64,000 bases of DNA, from contig JAGWMJ010000001.1 of the NCBI GenBank assembly GCA_028871815.1, positions 648,715-712,714 of the forward strand. Reading direction: 5' to 3'. The translations under genes were made by a program, and so were the position numbers. Below the pieces are notes generated by a model. That model ran no database searches, was not told the origin of the DNA, and saw nothing but the letters and a program-made list of their open reading frames with translations. Shown here piece after piece: positions 1 through 9,093 of the stretch (within the stretch, counting starts at the first letter, position 1; each line of letters begins with the position of its first letter). Origin of the DNA: Armatimonadota bacterium (GTDB taxonomy: Bacteria; Armatimonadota; Chthonomonadetes; Chthonomonadales; Chthonomonadaceae).

Positions 1-3000
1 ATCCGTTTACTCTGGAAAACGATGGCAACATCAATGCATTCGACCTTCGTGTGGCAAAGCTTACCGGACCGGTTGGCGCCGGGTTGGATGCAACAACGGT
101 TTCACTGACGCCCGGCGCCAACAAGGCAGCGTCGGCGATCCTCGGCAGCGACCAGGTCGATGACCTTGCGATCACGCCGCTCATCGCAGATCCGTTTGGT
201 GGAATCGGCGAACTGTACGGTCAGGGATTCTCGTGGGGACTTGGCAACATTGGCCTGGTCTCGTCGTTCGACCACCCCAGTACCAATGCGCCGTACCTCT
301 CGAGGCGTGGCGCCGGCAACACGCACGTCTACTTCAACGAGCACCCGGTGTGGCCGATACCCGACAATTATGTAAGCCTGCCATCCGGTTGGACGCAGCT
401 GCCGCAAGTGGCTTTCGAGCAGGGTCCTACAGACCTCCTGATGAGCTGGGCGAATGGCTTCGAGCCACAGCCAACCCTGCACAAGCCGGAGGTCGGCGAC
501 GCGCAGCCCACTACGGCCACAGTTCCCGACGTACCGCACAATGCCGCGTACGACAGCCTGATCAATCCGTTCCTGAACACAACGGGAACCACTCAGGTGA
601 CGACCACGCCGAGGCTCGGCTTCGCCATACCCATCGGCACGCCGTCCGGATCGTACTACAACCCGGTGTATGTGTACGACGACAACACGCCAATGCAGTG
701 GCGGGAGTGGTTGACGCAATCGAATCCAAACGCGCCTCTCGCCGGAAGCACGGATCCCAGCCATGACGGAATCCTGAACACCGGCCCTTCAGGCACGCCA
801 ATCGAGACGCGCGCCGATCCCACAATGCTGGTGAAAGCAACGGTGCGTGATACGCGCCTCACCGGCGGCGTCACCTACGGCTCACCGGTACAGATCGGTT
901 CGAACGTAGAAACGCCTGGAGGCGGCACCATCAACTCGATCGGCTCCGACGTTCTGCCGGCCGTCCAACGGATCAACTCCGTAGGTGAGTCGAATCTGTT
1001 CGTCTACTGGTCCACCGACCGCCAGCCAATCGCCGGCGTTCCTGGACCGGGATCGCCCTGGAGCCTGGCGTGGTCGGAGTTGCTGAGCGCCGATGGTGAC
1101 TTCCGCTTTGCAAACCCCGGCACGGCCGCCGGCGCGCAAGATGGCGAGTTGTGGGGCACGGCGCCCTACGGGATGACGCTTCATCCAGACCCCACCGCAT
1201 TTCCGGTAACCACGCTCTTCCCAAGCACCGCGCCGGGCACCGCCGGCAACCCGCTCAACCTACCGGCGCTGCCAGGTACGCCAAACCCAACCACGGTACG
1301 GCATACCACACCGGCAATCGCCACCCTGCTGGTAGTCCGCAACAGCGGAGCGATCATCACATCCACAGAGACCTGGCTTTTCTGGCAGGGTTCCGTGCAG
1401 AAGACCGCGCCGGATGGCATCACACAGATCAACGACAGCCGCACCTTCTACGAGCCGTTATTTGGAAATGGCGTGATCGTAGGACAGCCGAGCAATCAGA
1501 TATCCGCCTTTCTGAATGATCCGCAGATGCCCAAGCTGGGCGTGAAGCCGCTTGAGTTCCAGCTCTCCGGAAACAACCAGGTGCCGACAACGCGGTATAT
1601 GTACCTCTTCTGGTACACCGGCAGCCCGGGCCACTACACGCTCTATTACAACGTCAACGTCAGCCGAACCGGCAGCTTCCCGGTAGCCGGCTGGGGTGTG
1701 CTCGGCGACCAGAAGCTGCCGCTGCCCGGCACGCTCGCATGGGCCAGTGACCCGTATCCAATCTACCGCGTAGCGTGGGTGAACGGAGCGCTTCAGCACT
1801 GCATCGACGTGGTGTACGACGGCGTCTTCCGTAACCATCGGAAGTCGGAGGTTCTGCTCTCGCGGTTCGTCGTGAATCGGACCGCCATCAAAAACGGACC
1901 CGCTGCAGGCACGCTGTCACTGGTAAGTCTGCCGCAGAGTCGTGAGGAGACACTGAGCCGAGACGGCGCTACCAACACCTGGATTGCCCGTGATGCAGGC
2001 TGGAATATGAGCCTCGCGGATCCCGGCTCGGTAACAATCTTTGTGATGCATAACGGCCAGCTGATGCCGGTGAACACCCGTTCCGATGGCAATCCGCAAA
2101 TAGGAACCTTCGATGCCGCTTCGGGCCTCGTCTACTATGCTTCGCAAGGCCGTGACTTCACCGGGAACCCGGTGACGGGGGCAAACGCCTTTGGCGGCGG
2201 CCAAGTGGTGGTCGATCCGCAGTTCGGCAGCGTCAGCTTCCCGAACGTACCGCCCGGCGTGAATGACACGGTGCTGGCCACCTACACACCAACCGTAATG
2301 CGACTCAACGCGTCGCGGGACGATCGACTGGTGTTCCGGGATTCGCCTTCCAACTTCAGCACAAACTGGTCGAATGACGGCGCCTTTACGCCGCGTCCGG
2401 CCCAGATGGCGCCCGGTGATAACACGAATCCGGTGGTAGTGCTGGATCGTACGCCAAACCCGAGAGCGGCGCTGCTCGATCCTGCCGTGGTCTTTAATAC
2501 CGTGGGCACCACCGTGCCGCCGGTTGACCGGCTCTGGGTGCTCTATCAGAAGACGGACAACAGTGGCGTGGCCAAGAACAGCATCTACTACAAAGCGATG
2601 CGCCTTATGATCAAGCTGCCGCGGCCGGTGCTGCTGACGCCTCCGGATGCAAATGGTAATCAACAGATATCCGGTCCAATAACGATAACGCCCGACGCAA
2701 CACTGGGCCACGCGATCGGACCGTACGAAATCGACTGGGTGCGCGGTCGCATCTACTTCACCGAAGCCGATGAAGGCAACGTGATACACGTCAACTATCC
2801 GTACGCGCGGAACGGCGGCCAGGTGGTGACAACCGGTGACCTGGAGTACACCGTGGGCTGGGAAGACGAGATAAGCGCGGCCGGGCAGCCAAGCAGTTCC
2901 GGGCAGCCGTTCTACGATCTCACCACGCCCGAGCAGCCGATGCCAACCACCAGTTCGGTGAACGAGGGGCAGGTAGCGGCATGCCTCGATCCGTTCACGG

Positions 3001-3191
3001 AGAAGATGTGGGTCTTCTGGTCCAGTAACAGGGCCAAGTCAGCCACCAACAGCAACTCGCCGTTTGCCGACCGGTTCTTCCAGTTCCCGCCGGACGGACA
3101 GCCAACGGGTGATCCTGCGCTTGCCGAGTCGAACCTGTTCTACCAGGTGCTGGCGCCGCAGTTCTATCCCGATGCAACCAACGCACACTAG
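1..3191 (+). CDS. Large repeat-containing protein of unknown function, 5' end outside window
   Basis: The reading frame is open from base 3 to the TAG at 3189-3191 and has no stop upstream of the first in-frame GTG (51), which lacks a ribosome binding site. The gene therefore starts before the window, and at least 1,062 residues are visible. I do not recognise a domain. Short strands ending in an aromatic pair recur: VYWSTDR near 1000-1020, LFWQGS near 1377-1394, LFWYTG near 1605-1622 and VFWSSNR near 3012-3032. Each is followed by polar loop residues, which suggests repeated beta blades as in sialidase-like propellers. The sequence is rich in Pro, Gly, Thr and Asn, has few Cys and shows no membrane segment, as expected of a large exported or surface protein. 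Function is unknown and the propeller idea is inference. Confidence 0.8.
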   Translation, partial: PFTLENDGNINAFDLRVAKLTGPVGAGLDATTVSLTPGANKAASAILGSDQVDDLAITPLIADPFGGIGELYGQGFSWGLGNIGLVSSFDHPSTNAPYLSRRGAGNTHVYFNEHPVWPIPDNYVSLPSGWTQLPQVAFEQGPTDLLMSWANGFEPQPTLHKPEVGDAQPTTATVPDVPHNAAYDSLINPFLNTTGTTQVTTTPRLGFAIPIGTPSGSYYNPVYVYDDNTPMQWREWLTQSNPNAPLAGSTDPSHDGILNTGPSGTPIETRADPTMLVKATVRDTRLTGGVTYGSPVQIGSNVETPGGGTINSIGSDVLPAVQRINSVGESNLFVYWSTDRQPIAGVPGPGSPWSLAWSELLSADGDFRFANPGTAAGAQDGELWGTAPYGMTLHPDPTAFPVTTLFPSTAPGTAGNPLNLPALPGTPNPTTVRHTTPAIATLLVVRNSGAIITSTETWLFWQGSVQKTAPDGITQINDSRTFYEPLFGNGVIVGQPSNQISAFLNDPQMPKLGVKPLEFQLSGNNQVPTTRYMYLFWYTGSPGHYTLYYNVNVSRTGSFPVAGWGVLGDQKLPLPGTLAWASDPYPIYRVAWVNGALQHCIDVVYDGVFRNHRKSEVLLSRFVVNRTAIKNGPAAGTLSLVSLPQSREETLSRDGATNTWIARDAGWNMSLADPGSVTIFVMHNGQLMPVNTRSDGNPQIGTFDAASGLVYYASQGRDFTGNPVTGANAFGGGQVVVDPQFGSVSFPNVPPGVNDTVLATYTPTVMRLNASRDDRLVFRDSPSNFSTNWSNDGAFTPRPAQMAPGDNTNPVVVLDRTPNPRAALLDPAVVFNTVGTTVPPVDRLWVLYQKTDNSGVAKNSIYYKAMRLMIKLPRPVLLTPPDANGNQQISGPITITPDATLGHAIGPYEIDWVRGRIYFTEADEGNVIHVNYPYARNGGQVVTTGDLEYTVGWEDEISAAGQPSSSGQPFYDLTTPEQPMPTTSSVNEGQVAACLDPFTEKMWVFWSSNRAKSATNSNSPFADRFFQFPPDGQPTGDPALAESNLFYQVLAPQFYPDATNAH

Positions 3192-3215
3192 AACCTGATC
3201 CTGGCAAGAGTCTAT

Positions 3216-3248
3216 GGTCCGGCGGCGGCTTTACTACGCTGCCGGACC
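3216..3248 (+). terminator. Stem-loop after the first gene
   Basis: GGTCCGGC at 3216-3223 pairs perfectly with GCCGGACC at 3241-3248, 25 nt after the stop of the large gene. No T-tract follows, so it may be only a weak or Rho-assisted terminator. Confidence 0.35.
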
Positions 3249-3375
3249 GTTCAGGGTATCGTGGTTGAGGCGGTTCCGTTGTGAGCGTGGTGACCATGGG
3301 CCAACGAGTCTCCTGACAGCGCCGGCGTCCGTTTTGACATCGGCCCGGCGTTCAGGTAAACTGCCTCTCGCTCGC

Positions 3376-3452
3376 GGCGGAGTAGCTCAGCTGGTTAGAG
3401 CATACGGTTCATACCCGTAGTGTCGAGGGTTCGAGTCCCCCCTCCGCTACCA
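3376..3452 (+). tRNA. tRNA-Met (anticodon CAT), CCA encoded
   Basis: A full cloverleaf can be folded. The acceptor arm GGCGGAG pairs with CTCCGCT, leaving a G1-U72 pair common in elongator tRNA-Met. The D-arm is GCTC/GAGC, and the anticodon stem TACGG/CCGTA encloses loop TTCATAC, giving anticodon CAT at 3410-3412. The T-loop is TTCGAGT, with one A-C mismatch in the T-stem. The discriminator A and a genomic CCA follow. The anticodon stem lacks the three G-C pairs of initiator tRNA, so this is elongator Met, or Ile2 if the C is lysidinylated. An integrase remnant starts 166 nt downstream, so this tRNA is the likely integration site of the following island. Confidence 0.95.
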
Positions 3453-3617
3453 TCATCCTGTCTGCTGACACCTGCGGACAGTTGGACAAATCCCTGGTTT
3501 CCGCCAGGTTATGGGCATTCGCTGCTCGTTGGCGATTGCCCCTCCTTGCCTGCACGTGCGCCCGATGGTTCCTAAGCAGGGGGCTTTGTAGCGCCCGGCA
3601 GAATCGGGACTGCAATC

Positions 3618-3782
3618 ATGCTGGCAGACACCGCCATCCGCAACGCCAGGTGCAGAGAACAACCTTACCAGGCGTGGGACTCGCAGGGCCTGTACCTGCC
3701 GGTCGATCCAGGAGGCAGTGAGCTGTGGCGCGGCACGCTCTCCCCTATTGCATCGCCGCTTGCCGCCGCCAAGGGCCGTTGA
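3618..3782 (+). pseudogene. N-terminal fragment of a P4-type tyrosine recombinase (integrase)
   Basis: From ATG 3618 the frame reads MLADTAIRNARCREQPYQAW, then LYLPVDPGGSELWRG. This matches the start of the arm-DNA-binding domain (DUF4102) of P4-family integrases, whose usual consensus runs LTDxAIRNAKPxxKPYKL then GGLYLLVxPxGxKLWR. Only about 40 residues are homologous. The frame then runs into a TGA at 3780-3782, and the core-binding and catalytic domains (R-H-R-Y) are missing; they were probably lost in a deletion joining this end to the relaxase remnant. The fragment lies 166 nt beyond a tRNA 3' end, the classical position of an integrase gene in this kind of element. Upstream, 3453-3617 holds no recognisable gene. 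Confidence 0.72.
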
Positions 3783-3822
3783 GAGCGCATCGGCGCAGGC
3801 TGAACGGTCTGGCTTGGGCTGG

Positions 3823-5026
3823 AGTGCTGCGCAGCGCACCGCAGGCGAGCGGCTCTTGATCAGCCGCAACAGCACCACCACCTTGCAGGGCCACCCAGGC
3901 GCCGCGAAGACCACGACGGTTCTGGCGAGATTTGCCCGCGAAGCCGAAGCGCAAAACGTTTCTACCGCCGCGCTTGCGCCAACTGCATCGTCCGCGATGG
4001 TGCTGGCCGAGGCGCTGTGCGCGCGGAGCGACACCATTGCCCGCCATTTGTTGTCACTTGACCAGTCCCATCAGGGGCAATCCGCCCGGTGGATCGTGGA
4101 CGAGGCGTCTCTGTGCTCGGCGCGCGATACTACCCGGCTATTCGACCTGGCCGAGATGCAAGACGCCTGCGTCGTTCTTATTGGTGACGCGAAGCAGCCT
4201 GGATCGGTCGAGGCGAGCCGCGCCCTTTCTCATCGAGCCGTCACGGGAAGCGGGCGATGCGCTGGACGGCGATACTCGCGGCGCACTCTGCCAATCGGGT
4301 GCGTTGTCCGGCCCCGCCGTCACGATGCAAAGCCTTGCCAACAAGGGGCTTACCCGTGCCGAGGGCCGCGAGCCATTGAGCCACAACAAAGGCGATGTTA
4401 TCTGGTTCGCCCGCGATGGTGCCGACAAGGGAGTTACACCCGGCGAAGCCTACCACGTGGAGTCAGACGAACCGGCAAAAGCCGCCGTGACGATCAAATC
4501 CGAGGACTGGTGGGCGGTGGATTGGCGGTTGCGGCAATGGGGCGCGGGCTACATCGAGGCATTTTCGCGGCAATCGCTCAAACTCAAGACCGAACGCAGC
4601 ATCCGATTCACGCGGAACGACCGGGAAGCAGGCCGGACCAATGGTGCTCGCGGCGAGGTGACCGCAATTGACGAACAGGCCCACGTTGCCATCGTCCGTA
4701 ATCCGCGCGACTAGACGCAGACATTGAACCTTGATGAAGCCCGCGACCGGCACACTGCCTATGCTTATGCTAATACCACTTAGGCCGCCCTTGGCGGCGC
4801 CGCCCATCATGTGATGACCCGGGCGGACAGCAAGGCGACAAATCTTGTCAATGAGAGGTCATACTATGTAGGGGCTTCGCAAGCCAAGGAGTCGGTCGCC
4901 ATCTTCACCAATGACCGCGGCAAACTGGTGTCCGCGATCAACGAACGGGCAGAGCAGGCCCACACCGCGATCGCTAGGGCCGACATGCCCACGCCCACTG
5001 CCGACCAGGCAGCAGGGCCGGGGTGA
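3823..5026 (+). pseudogene. TraI/TrwC-like conjugative relaxase helicase domain, broken
   Basis: Frame 1 (about 3823-4225) encodes a helicase start: LQGHPGAAKTTTV (Walker A), LAPTASSA, WIVDEAS (Walker B) and VLIGDAKQPGSVEA, the motif series of the AAA_30 helicase half of TraI/TrwC relaxases. Similarity then passes to frame 2 near 4220-4230, marking a frameshift, and continues through KGDVIWFARD and the oligonucleotide-binding-like middle part. In-frame TAG codons interrupt it at 4712-4714 and 4781-4783, after which YYVGASQAKESVAIFTND matches the C-terminal helicase motif with YVxxSRA spacing. The relaxase nickase domain is absent. One frameshift, two nonsense codons and a missing N-terminus make it non-functional. 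It identifies the island as a former conjugative or mobilisable element, probably of proteobacterial type (inference). Confidence 0.8.
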
Positions 5027-5160
5027 GGTGAAGGCACGGTGCGAGCGAGGTTGTCCGCACTGTTCAAGGGCAATCATCACCGGATCCTGTGCAAAGGCGG
5101 GTGACGGCGTTGGTCTGGGCGTTAGGTTGGGTGGCTCTACAGAACTGATCCGAGGGGGCG

Positions 5161-7059
5161 ATGCTGAAAGGGCAGTGGGAAATATCCGGACGCGGACTGT
5201 CGTTACTCGATCCGGTGGGAAATCGGATTCAACCGTCGGCAATAGATGTTTACCGCGCGCTTGTGGAAGGCCGCCCGTCTGAGTCCTGGATCCCCACCGT
5301 TGCCGATGGCCTGCGGGCCTCGCGCTATCCGCTATCGCCAACCCTGACCATTGTTGAGAGCGGCGAAGGCATCCCCGCCTATGCCATTTTTGGCAGTGCC
5401 AGGGGTGTGACGCTTGAGCTTGACGTTGCCGACCTTGAGCGGGGCTACACGGTCGCCAATGGCGTGTGGCATCCGGTCGAACCGGCAGCGACCCAGGAAG
5501 TCCTTGAACTGCTGCGCAACACTGGCGCACATATCGGCCGGGCCTGCTCGCTACGCGCCTTTCTTGCGGTGCGCAGGGCGGGCGCCGCGGGCGGTGCGGT
5601 CGATGACCAGATGACCGACGAGGCGATTTCACCGCTCGTTTTTGCCCCACCTGCCGATGAAGTTCCCGCCGGAGTCGATGCCGTGCTCTATTCGTACCAG
5701 TTGGCAGGCTGGCGCTGGCTCAAGTTCCTGCTGGCGGAAGGTATCGGCGGACTGCTGGCCGATGAAATGGGCCTCGGCAAAACGTTGCAAGTCATTGCCG
5801 TGCTCAGCGATTCCGGCGGCGGGCCACTGCGACCGGCCCTGATTATCGCCCCCGGCTCGCTGCTGGAAAACTGGCGGCGCGAAATAGCAAGGTCTGCGCC
5901 GCACCTGCGCGTGCTGAAACACAACGGCCCGCTGCGCACGGGCCGTCCCGCAGAATTGCAGGGCTATGACGTGATTATCACGTCCTATGACAACGCGGTG
6001 GGCGACAACAGCCTGCTCAACATGATCCGCTGGAGAGTCGTCGTCCTCGATGAGGCGCAGTTCATCCGCGACCCGAACGCGCAGCGCACGAAGGCGGTCA
6101 AGCGCCTGCACCGCGAAGCTGGCTTGGCTATGACCGGCACCCCGGTTGAAAACCGCCTGCTCGATCTGTGGTCGATCATGGACTTTGTGCTTCCCGGACA
6201 CCTTGGCGATGCCAAGGCCTTCGAGTCGCAGTTTCCCGATGACATGGACGGCGCGGCCCGGCTGGAACCGCTGGTGTCACCGCTCATGTTGCGCAGGCGT
6301 GTCGCTGAGGTGGCGAGTGACCTGCCGCCGCGTATCGATATTCCCCAAGTGCTTGAGCTGGATGGCCAAGAGGCTGCCGGCTACGATGCCGAGCGCGAGC
6401 GTATCATGGTGGAATACGGAGATGGCGCAACCCTCGTTGCACTCACGTCGTTGCGCCGCTTCTGCGCCCATCCAAGCCTCGTGAACGGCACCTCGGCCAT
6501 GTGCGATCCCATGGTGTTTTCCAAGTTCCGTCGCCTTGACGAGATCGTGGAGGAGGTATTCGCGCGAGGCGAAAAGGTCATCATCTTCACGTCCTTCACG
6601 ACGATGGCCGACATGATTGCCCGGCACATCGAAACCCGCTTTGGCGCTTTTGCAGGAGTCATCGACGGTCGCCTTGCGATCGATGACCGCCAGCCGCTAA
6701 TAGACCGTTTCAGCGCCGTCCGGGGCGGTGGCGCCCTTGTTCTCAATCCCAGGGCAGGCGGTTCTGGCCTCAATATCACCGCCGCCAACCACGTTATCCA
6801 CTACAATCCCGAATGGAACCCGGCCTTGGAGGACCAGGCTTCCGCCCGCGCACACCGGCGCGGGCAGGATCTGCCGGTGACTGTCCATCGCCTTCTGGTT
6901 GGCGATACTGTCGAGGAAGTCGTGGACGAGCGCCTGACGCGCAAACGTGCGCTGTCCGATACCGCCGTTATTGGAATTGAAGGGAAAGAAGACGACTATA
7001 GCGATATTGTTGCGGCGCTGAATCGTTCACCATCCAGGCGGGTCGCAAGTAGAACATGA
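5161..7059 (+). CDS. SNF2-family DNA helicase/translocase
   Basis: This 632-residue superfamily 2 ATPase is first in a four-gene operon. Residues 1-170 form a family-specific N-terminal region. The SNF2 core follows: the YQLAGWRWLKFLL lead-in, Walker A DEMGLGKT at 201-208, DEAQ (instead of DEAH) at 297-300, motif III MTGTPVENRL near 325, and a C-terminal helicase lobe with SGLNITAA and motif VI ARAHRRGQ. Such proteins translocate on duplex DNA and here probably power a restriction complex. The ATG has a good GAGGGGG ribosome site. The stop overlaps the next start (ATGA at 7056-7059), so the two are translationally coupled. SNF2 enzymes next to MORC-like ATPases and nucleases are known from restriction-type neighbourhoods, and antiphage function is inferred from that context. 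Confidence 0.93.
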   Translation: MLKGQWEISGRGLSLLDPVGNRIQPSAIDVYRALVEGRPSESWIPTVADGLRASRYPLSPTLTIVESGEGIPAYAIFGSARGVTLELDVADLERGYTVANGVWHPVEPAATQEVLELLRNTGAHIGRACSLRAFLAVRRAGAAGGAVDDQMTDEAISPLVFAPPADEVPAGVDAVLYSYQLAGWRWLKFLLAEGIGGLLADEMGLGKTLQVIAVLSDSGGGPLRPALIIAPGSLLENWRREIARSAPHLRVLKHNGPLRTGRPAELQGYDVIITSYDNAVGDNSLLNMIRWRVVVLDEAQFIRDPNAQRTKAVKRLHREAGLAMTGTPVENRLLDLWSIMDFVLPGHLGDAKAFESQFPDDMDGAARLEPLVSPLMLRRRVAEVASDLPPRIDIPQVLELDGQEAAGYDAERERIMVEYGDGATLVALTSLRRFCAHPSLVNGTSAMCDPMVFSKFRRLDEIVEEVFARGEKVIIFTSFTTMADMIARHIETRFGAFAGVIDGRLAIDDRQPLIDRFSAVRGGGALVLNPRAGGSGLNITAANHVIHYNPEWNPALEDQASARAHRRGQDLPVTVHRLLVGDTVEEVVDERLTRKRALSDTAVIGIEGKEDDYSDIVAALNRSPSRRVASRT

Positions 7060-7469
7060 CGGATCAGCAGATTGTCAAGGTGCTGAGCGCCAATGATACG
7101 GGCGAAACGGGCGGCCACCAAGCCGGAATCCTTGTGCCGAAAGACCCGGCGTTGCTGTCATTCTTTCCGAAGCTCGACGCGAGCCTCTACAATCCGCGCG
7201 TTCACCTGCGCTTTGTCGACGATGGCGGGACAATGTGGGAGTTTGCGTTCATCTACTACAACAACGCCCTGTTTGACGGCACCCGCAACGAGTATCGACT
7301 GACCCGGATGACGAAGTATATCCGCAAGGCCGCTCTTTCCGTCGGCGACGAGGTGATCCTGTCGAAAGGCGGTGCCCGCTACACGGTTTCACATGCGCGC
7401 AGGCAGCAGCCGAAGGTCACCGGAGGCGTCCTGCAGCTCGGCACCCGCTGGCGAGTAATAAAGCTTTAA
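7056..7469 (+). CDS. Stand-alone EcoRII N-terminal (effector DNA-binding) domain protein
   Basis: This 137-residue protein corresponds to the EcoRII-N domain alone. Its VLSANDTGETGGHQAG, YYNNALFDGTRNEYRLT and central FP and NP positions align with the N-terminus of the full EcoRII-type enzyme encoded at 9940-11172, which has RLSGNDTLANGSHQAG and YYNNALFGGTRNEARLT. In EcoRII this domain binds a second copy of the recognition sequence and allosterically controls cleavage. No nuclease domain is present here: the protein ends about 40 residues after the conserved block. It sits between an SNF2 ATPase (ATGA overlap) and a GHKL ATPase (13 nt gap). The likely role, by inference, is to give the helicase/ATPase/HNH complex sequence specificity for the same methylation-sensitive site that the neighbouring restriction enzyme recognises. 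Confidence 0.85.
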   Translation: MTDQQIVKVLSANDTGETGGHQAGILVPKDPALLSFFPKLDASLYNPRVHLRFVDDGGTMWEFAFIYYNNALFDGTRNEYRLTRMTKYIRKAALSVGDEVILSKGGARYTVSHARRQQPKVTGGVLQLGTRWRVIKL

Positions 7470-7482
7470 AGGAGGAGGAATT

Positions 7483-9093
7483 GTGAGCATAACTCAGCAG
7501 TTCGAGCTGCCGCCAGACCCAGAACGGGTAATGGCCGGCCTGCGTGATACCGGCTACGAGTTCGAGACCGCCGTGGCGGACATCGTGGACAACTCGATTG
7601 CCGCCAACGCAAAGAAGGTCCAGCTTTTCCTTGCCGCCGACGTCCACGGCGACATCCGCCTGCTGATCGCCGATGATGGCGAGGGCATGGACCAGGAGGG
7701 CCTTATCAATGCCATGCAGTATGGCTCGAAGGTGCGCCCAAGCGTCGCCAGCCTAGGCAAGTATGGTCTCGGCCTCAAGACCGCCTCAACTGCGTTCTGC
7801 AAGCGACTCTCGGTCATTTCACGCGCAGACGGTACGGTGCCCGCCCTGATGGCGACGTGGGACCTGGACCACGTTGCAAAGGTTAACAAGTGGTCGCTGC
7901 TCCTCAGCGATGATTGTGATGCGGAAGCGGTGGAACTGCTGGACGAAGTGGCTCCCGGCAAATCCGGTACCGTCGTTCTGTGGGAGAACGTGGACCGGCT
8001 CATCAAGGACTACTCCAGACCAACCGGATCGGCCGCGAAAAAGGCGCTCCAGGCGAAAGAACTTGCGCTGCGCCGCCATGTGGCAATGGTCTATCAGCGG
8101 TTCCTCGATCCAGCGGACGACCGCGCGCCTAATGTCGCCATCGAGGTGAACAGCGAGCCTGTCGAGCCGTGGGACCCGTTCCAGCGCGACCTGTCGGAGC
8201 TGGTTGCCGAGGACTCGGTCACGACAAACCTTGACGCTCAGCGCGACGCGTCATTTGTCATTCGCGCCTATATCCTGCCACGGCGGGAGGAGTTCCCTAA
8301 CGACAAACTTGCGCAGGCTGCGCTGCTGTCCAACGACCGGCAGGGCATCTACATTTACCGTGAAAACCGACTGATCCACGACGCCGACTGGCTTGGCCTC
8401 TACCAGAAAGAGCCTCACCTGACGCTGCTGCGCGTCGAGTTCTCGTTCGATCACAAGCTGGACGACGCTTTCCATCTCGACATCAAGAAATCGCAGATCA
8501 TCCTCAACGATGACTTGGCCGCCTGGCTGGAATCCGAGTTCCTGCCCGCGCCCCGGCGCGAAGCCAACCGGCGCTCGCGTGAAGGCCAGCAGAAGGCCAT
8601 TTCCAAGAAGGGCGAAGGCGCGCACGACACCTCGAACAACAACATACGCAACCGCGAGGCGGCTGCTGGCGGCCCGGAGGTCAATGACGTCAATCCCACC
8701 ACGGGCGAAGCCACCGTTCAAAATAAGCATGGCAGGGTCCGCCTGAAACTCACCATCACCTCAGCCAAACGGCCCGGCGAAGTGTTCGTTCAGCCGGTTG
8801 ACGGGATCACCAACGGGCTGCTGTTCCAGCCCGCGCTGATCGAGCAGCACAAGGCCGTGCAGATCAACACGAGCCATCCCTATTACCACAAGGTCTATGT
8901 CCCCAACCTCAACCGCAGCGTGACCATGCAGGGCCTCGACTCGCTTATGTGGGCGCTGGCGGTGGCGGAACTGTCGTCCGTGCAGGACAGCACTGCGGAA
9001 ATGTTCCGTGACATGCGCTACGAAGTGTCACGCATCCTGGAGAAGCTGGTCGAAACCCTCCCGGAGCCGGACGTGGAGGAGAATGTCGCCTGA
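7483..9093 (+). CDS. MORC-like GHKL ATPase
   Basis: The 536-residue protein has the three ATP-binding motifs of the GHKL (gyrase, Hsp90, histidine kinase, MutL) fold: an N-box with VADIVDNSIAA at 31-41, G1 DDGEGMD at 64-70, and G2 GKYGLGLKTAS at 92-102. A long S5-like and C-terminal region follows, with a polar, basic linker around residues 360-400 (REANRRSREGQQKAISKKGE). This arrangement matches prokaryotic MORC/paraMORC proteins, which occur in restriction-modification neighbourhoods with SF2 helicases and nucleases and are thought to clamp or loop DNA in an ATP-dependent way. The start is GTG at 7483 behind a strong AGGAGGAGG site. The HNH gene begins within its last codons. It is not MutL: there is no endonuclease or mismatch-repair context. 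Confidence 0.88.
   Translation: MSITQQFELPPDPERVMAGLRDTGYEFETAVADIVDNSIAANAKKVQLFLAADVHGDIRLLIADDGEGMDQEGLINAMQYGSKVRPSVASLGKYGLGLKTASTAFCKRLSVISRADGTVPALMATWDLDHVAKVNKWSLLLSDDCDAEAVELLDEVAPGKSGTVVLWENVDRLIKDYSRPTGSAAKKALQAKELALRRHVAMVYQRFLDPADDRAPNVAIEVNSEPVEPWDPFQRDLSELVAEDSVTTNLDAQRDASFVIRAYILPRREEFPNDKLAQAALLSNDRQGIYIYRENRLIHDADWLGLYQKEPHLTLLRVEFSFDHKLDDAFHLDIKKSQIILNDDLAAWLESEFLPAPRREANRRSREGQQKAISKKGEGAHDTSNNNIRNREAAAGGPEVNDVNPTTGEATVQNKHGRVRLKLTITSAKRPGEVFVQPVDGITNGLLFQPALIEQHKAVQINTSHPYYHKVYVPNLNRSVTMQGLDSLMWALAVAELSSVQDSTAEMFRDMRYEVSRILEKLVETLPEPDVEENVA

Noticed and set aside
102-764. Minus-strand 220-codon ORF and similar antisense ORFs inside the first gene
   Set aside because: High GC gives long antisense frames; composition is Arg-rich, no ribosome site, and it lies fully within a long coding sequence on the plus strand.
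7483-9093. MutL mismatch-repair protein
   Set aside because: The GHKL motifs fit, but there is no MutL C-terminal domain or mutS nearby, and its operon partners are restriction-type genes.
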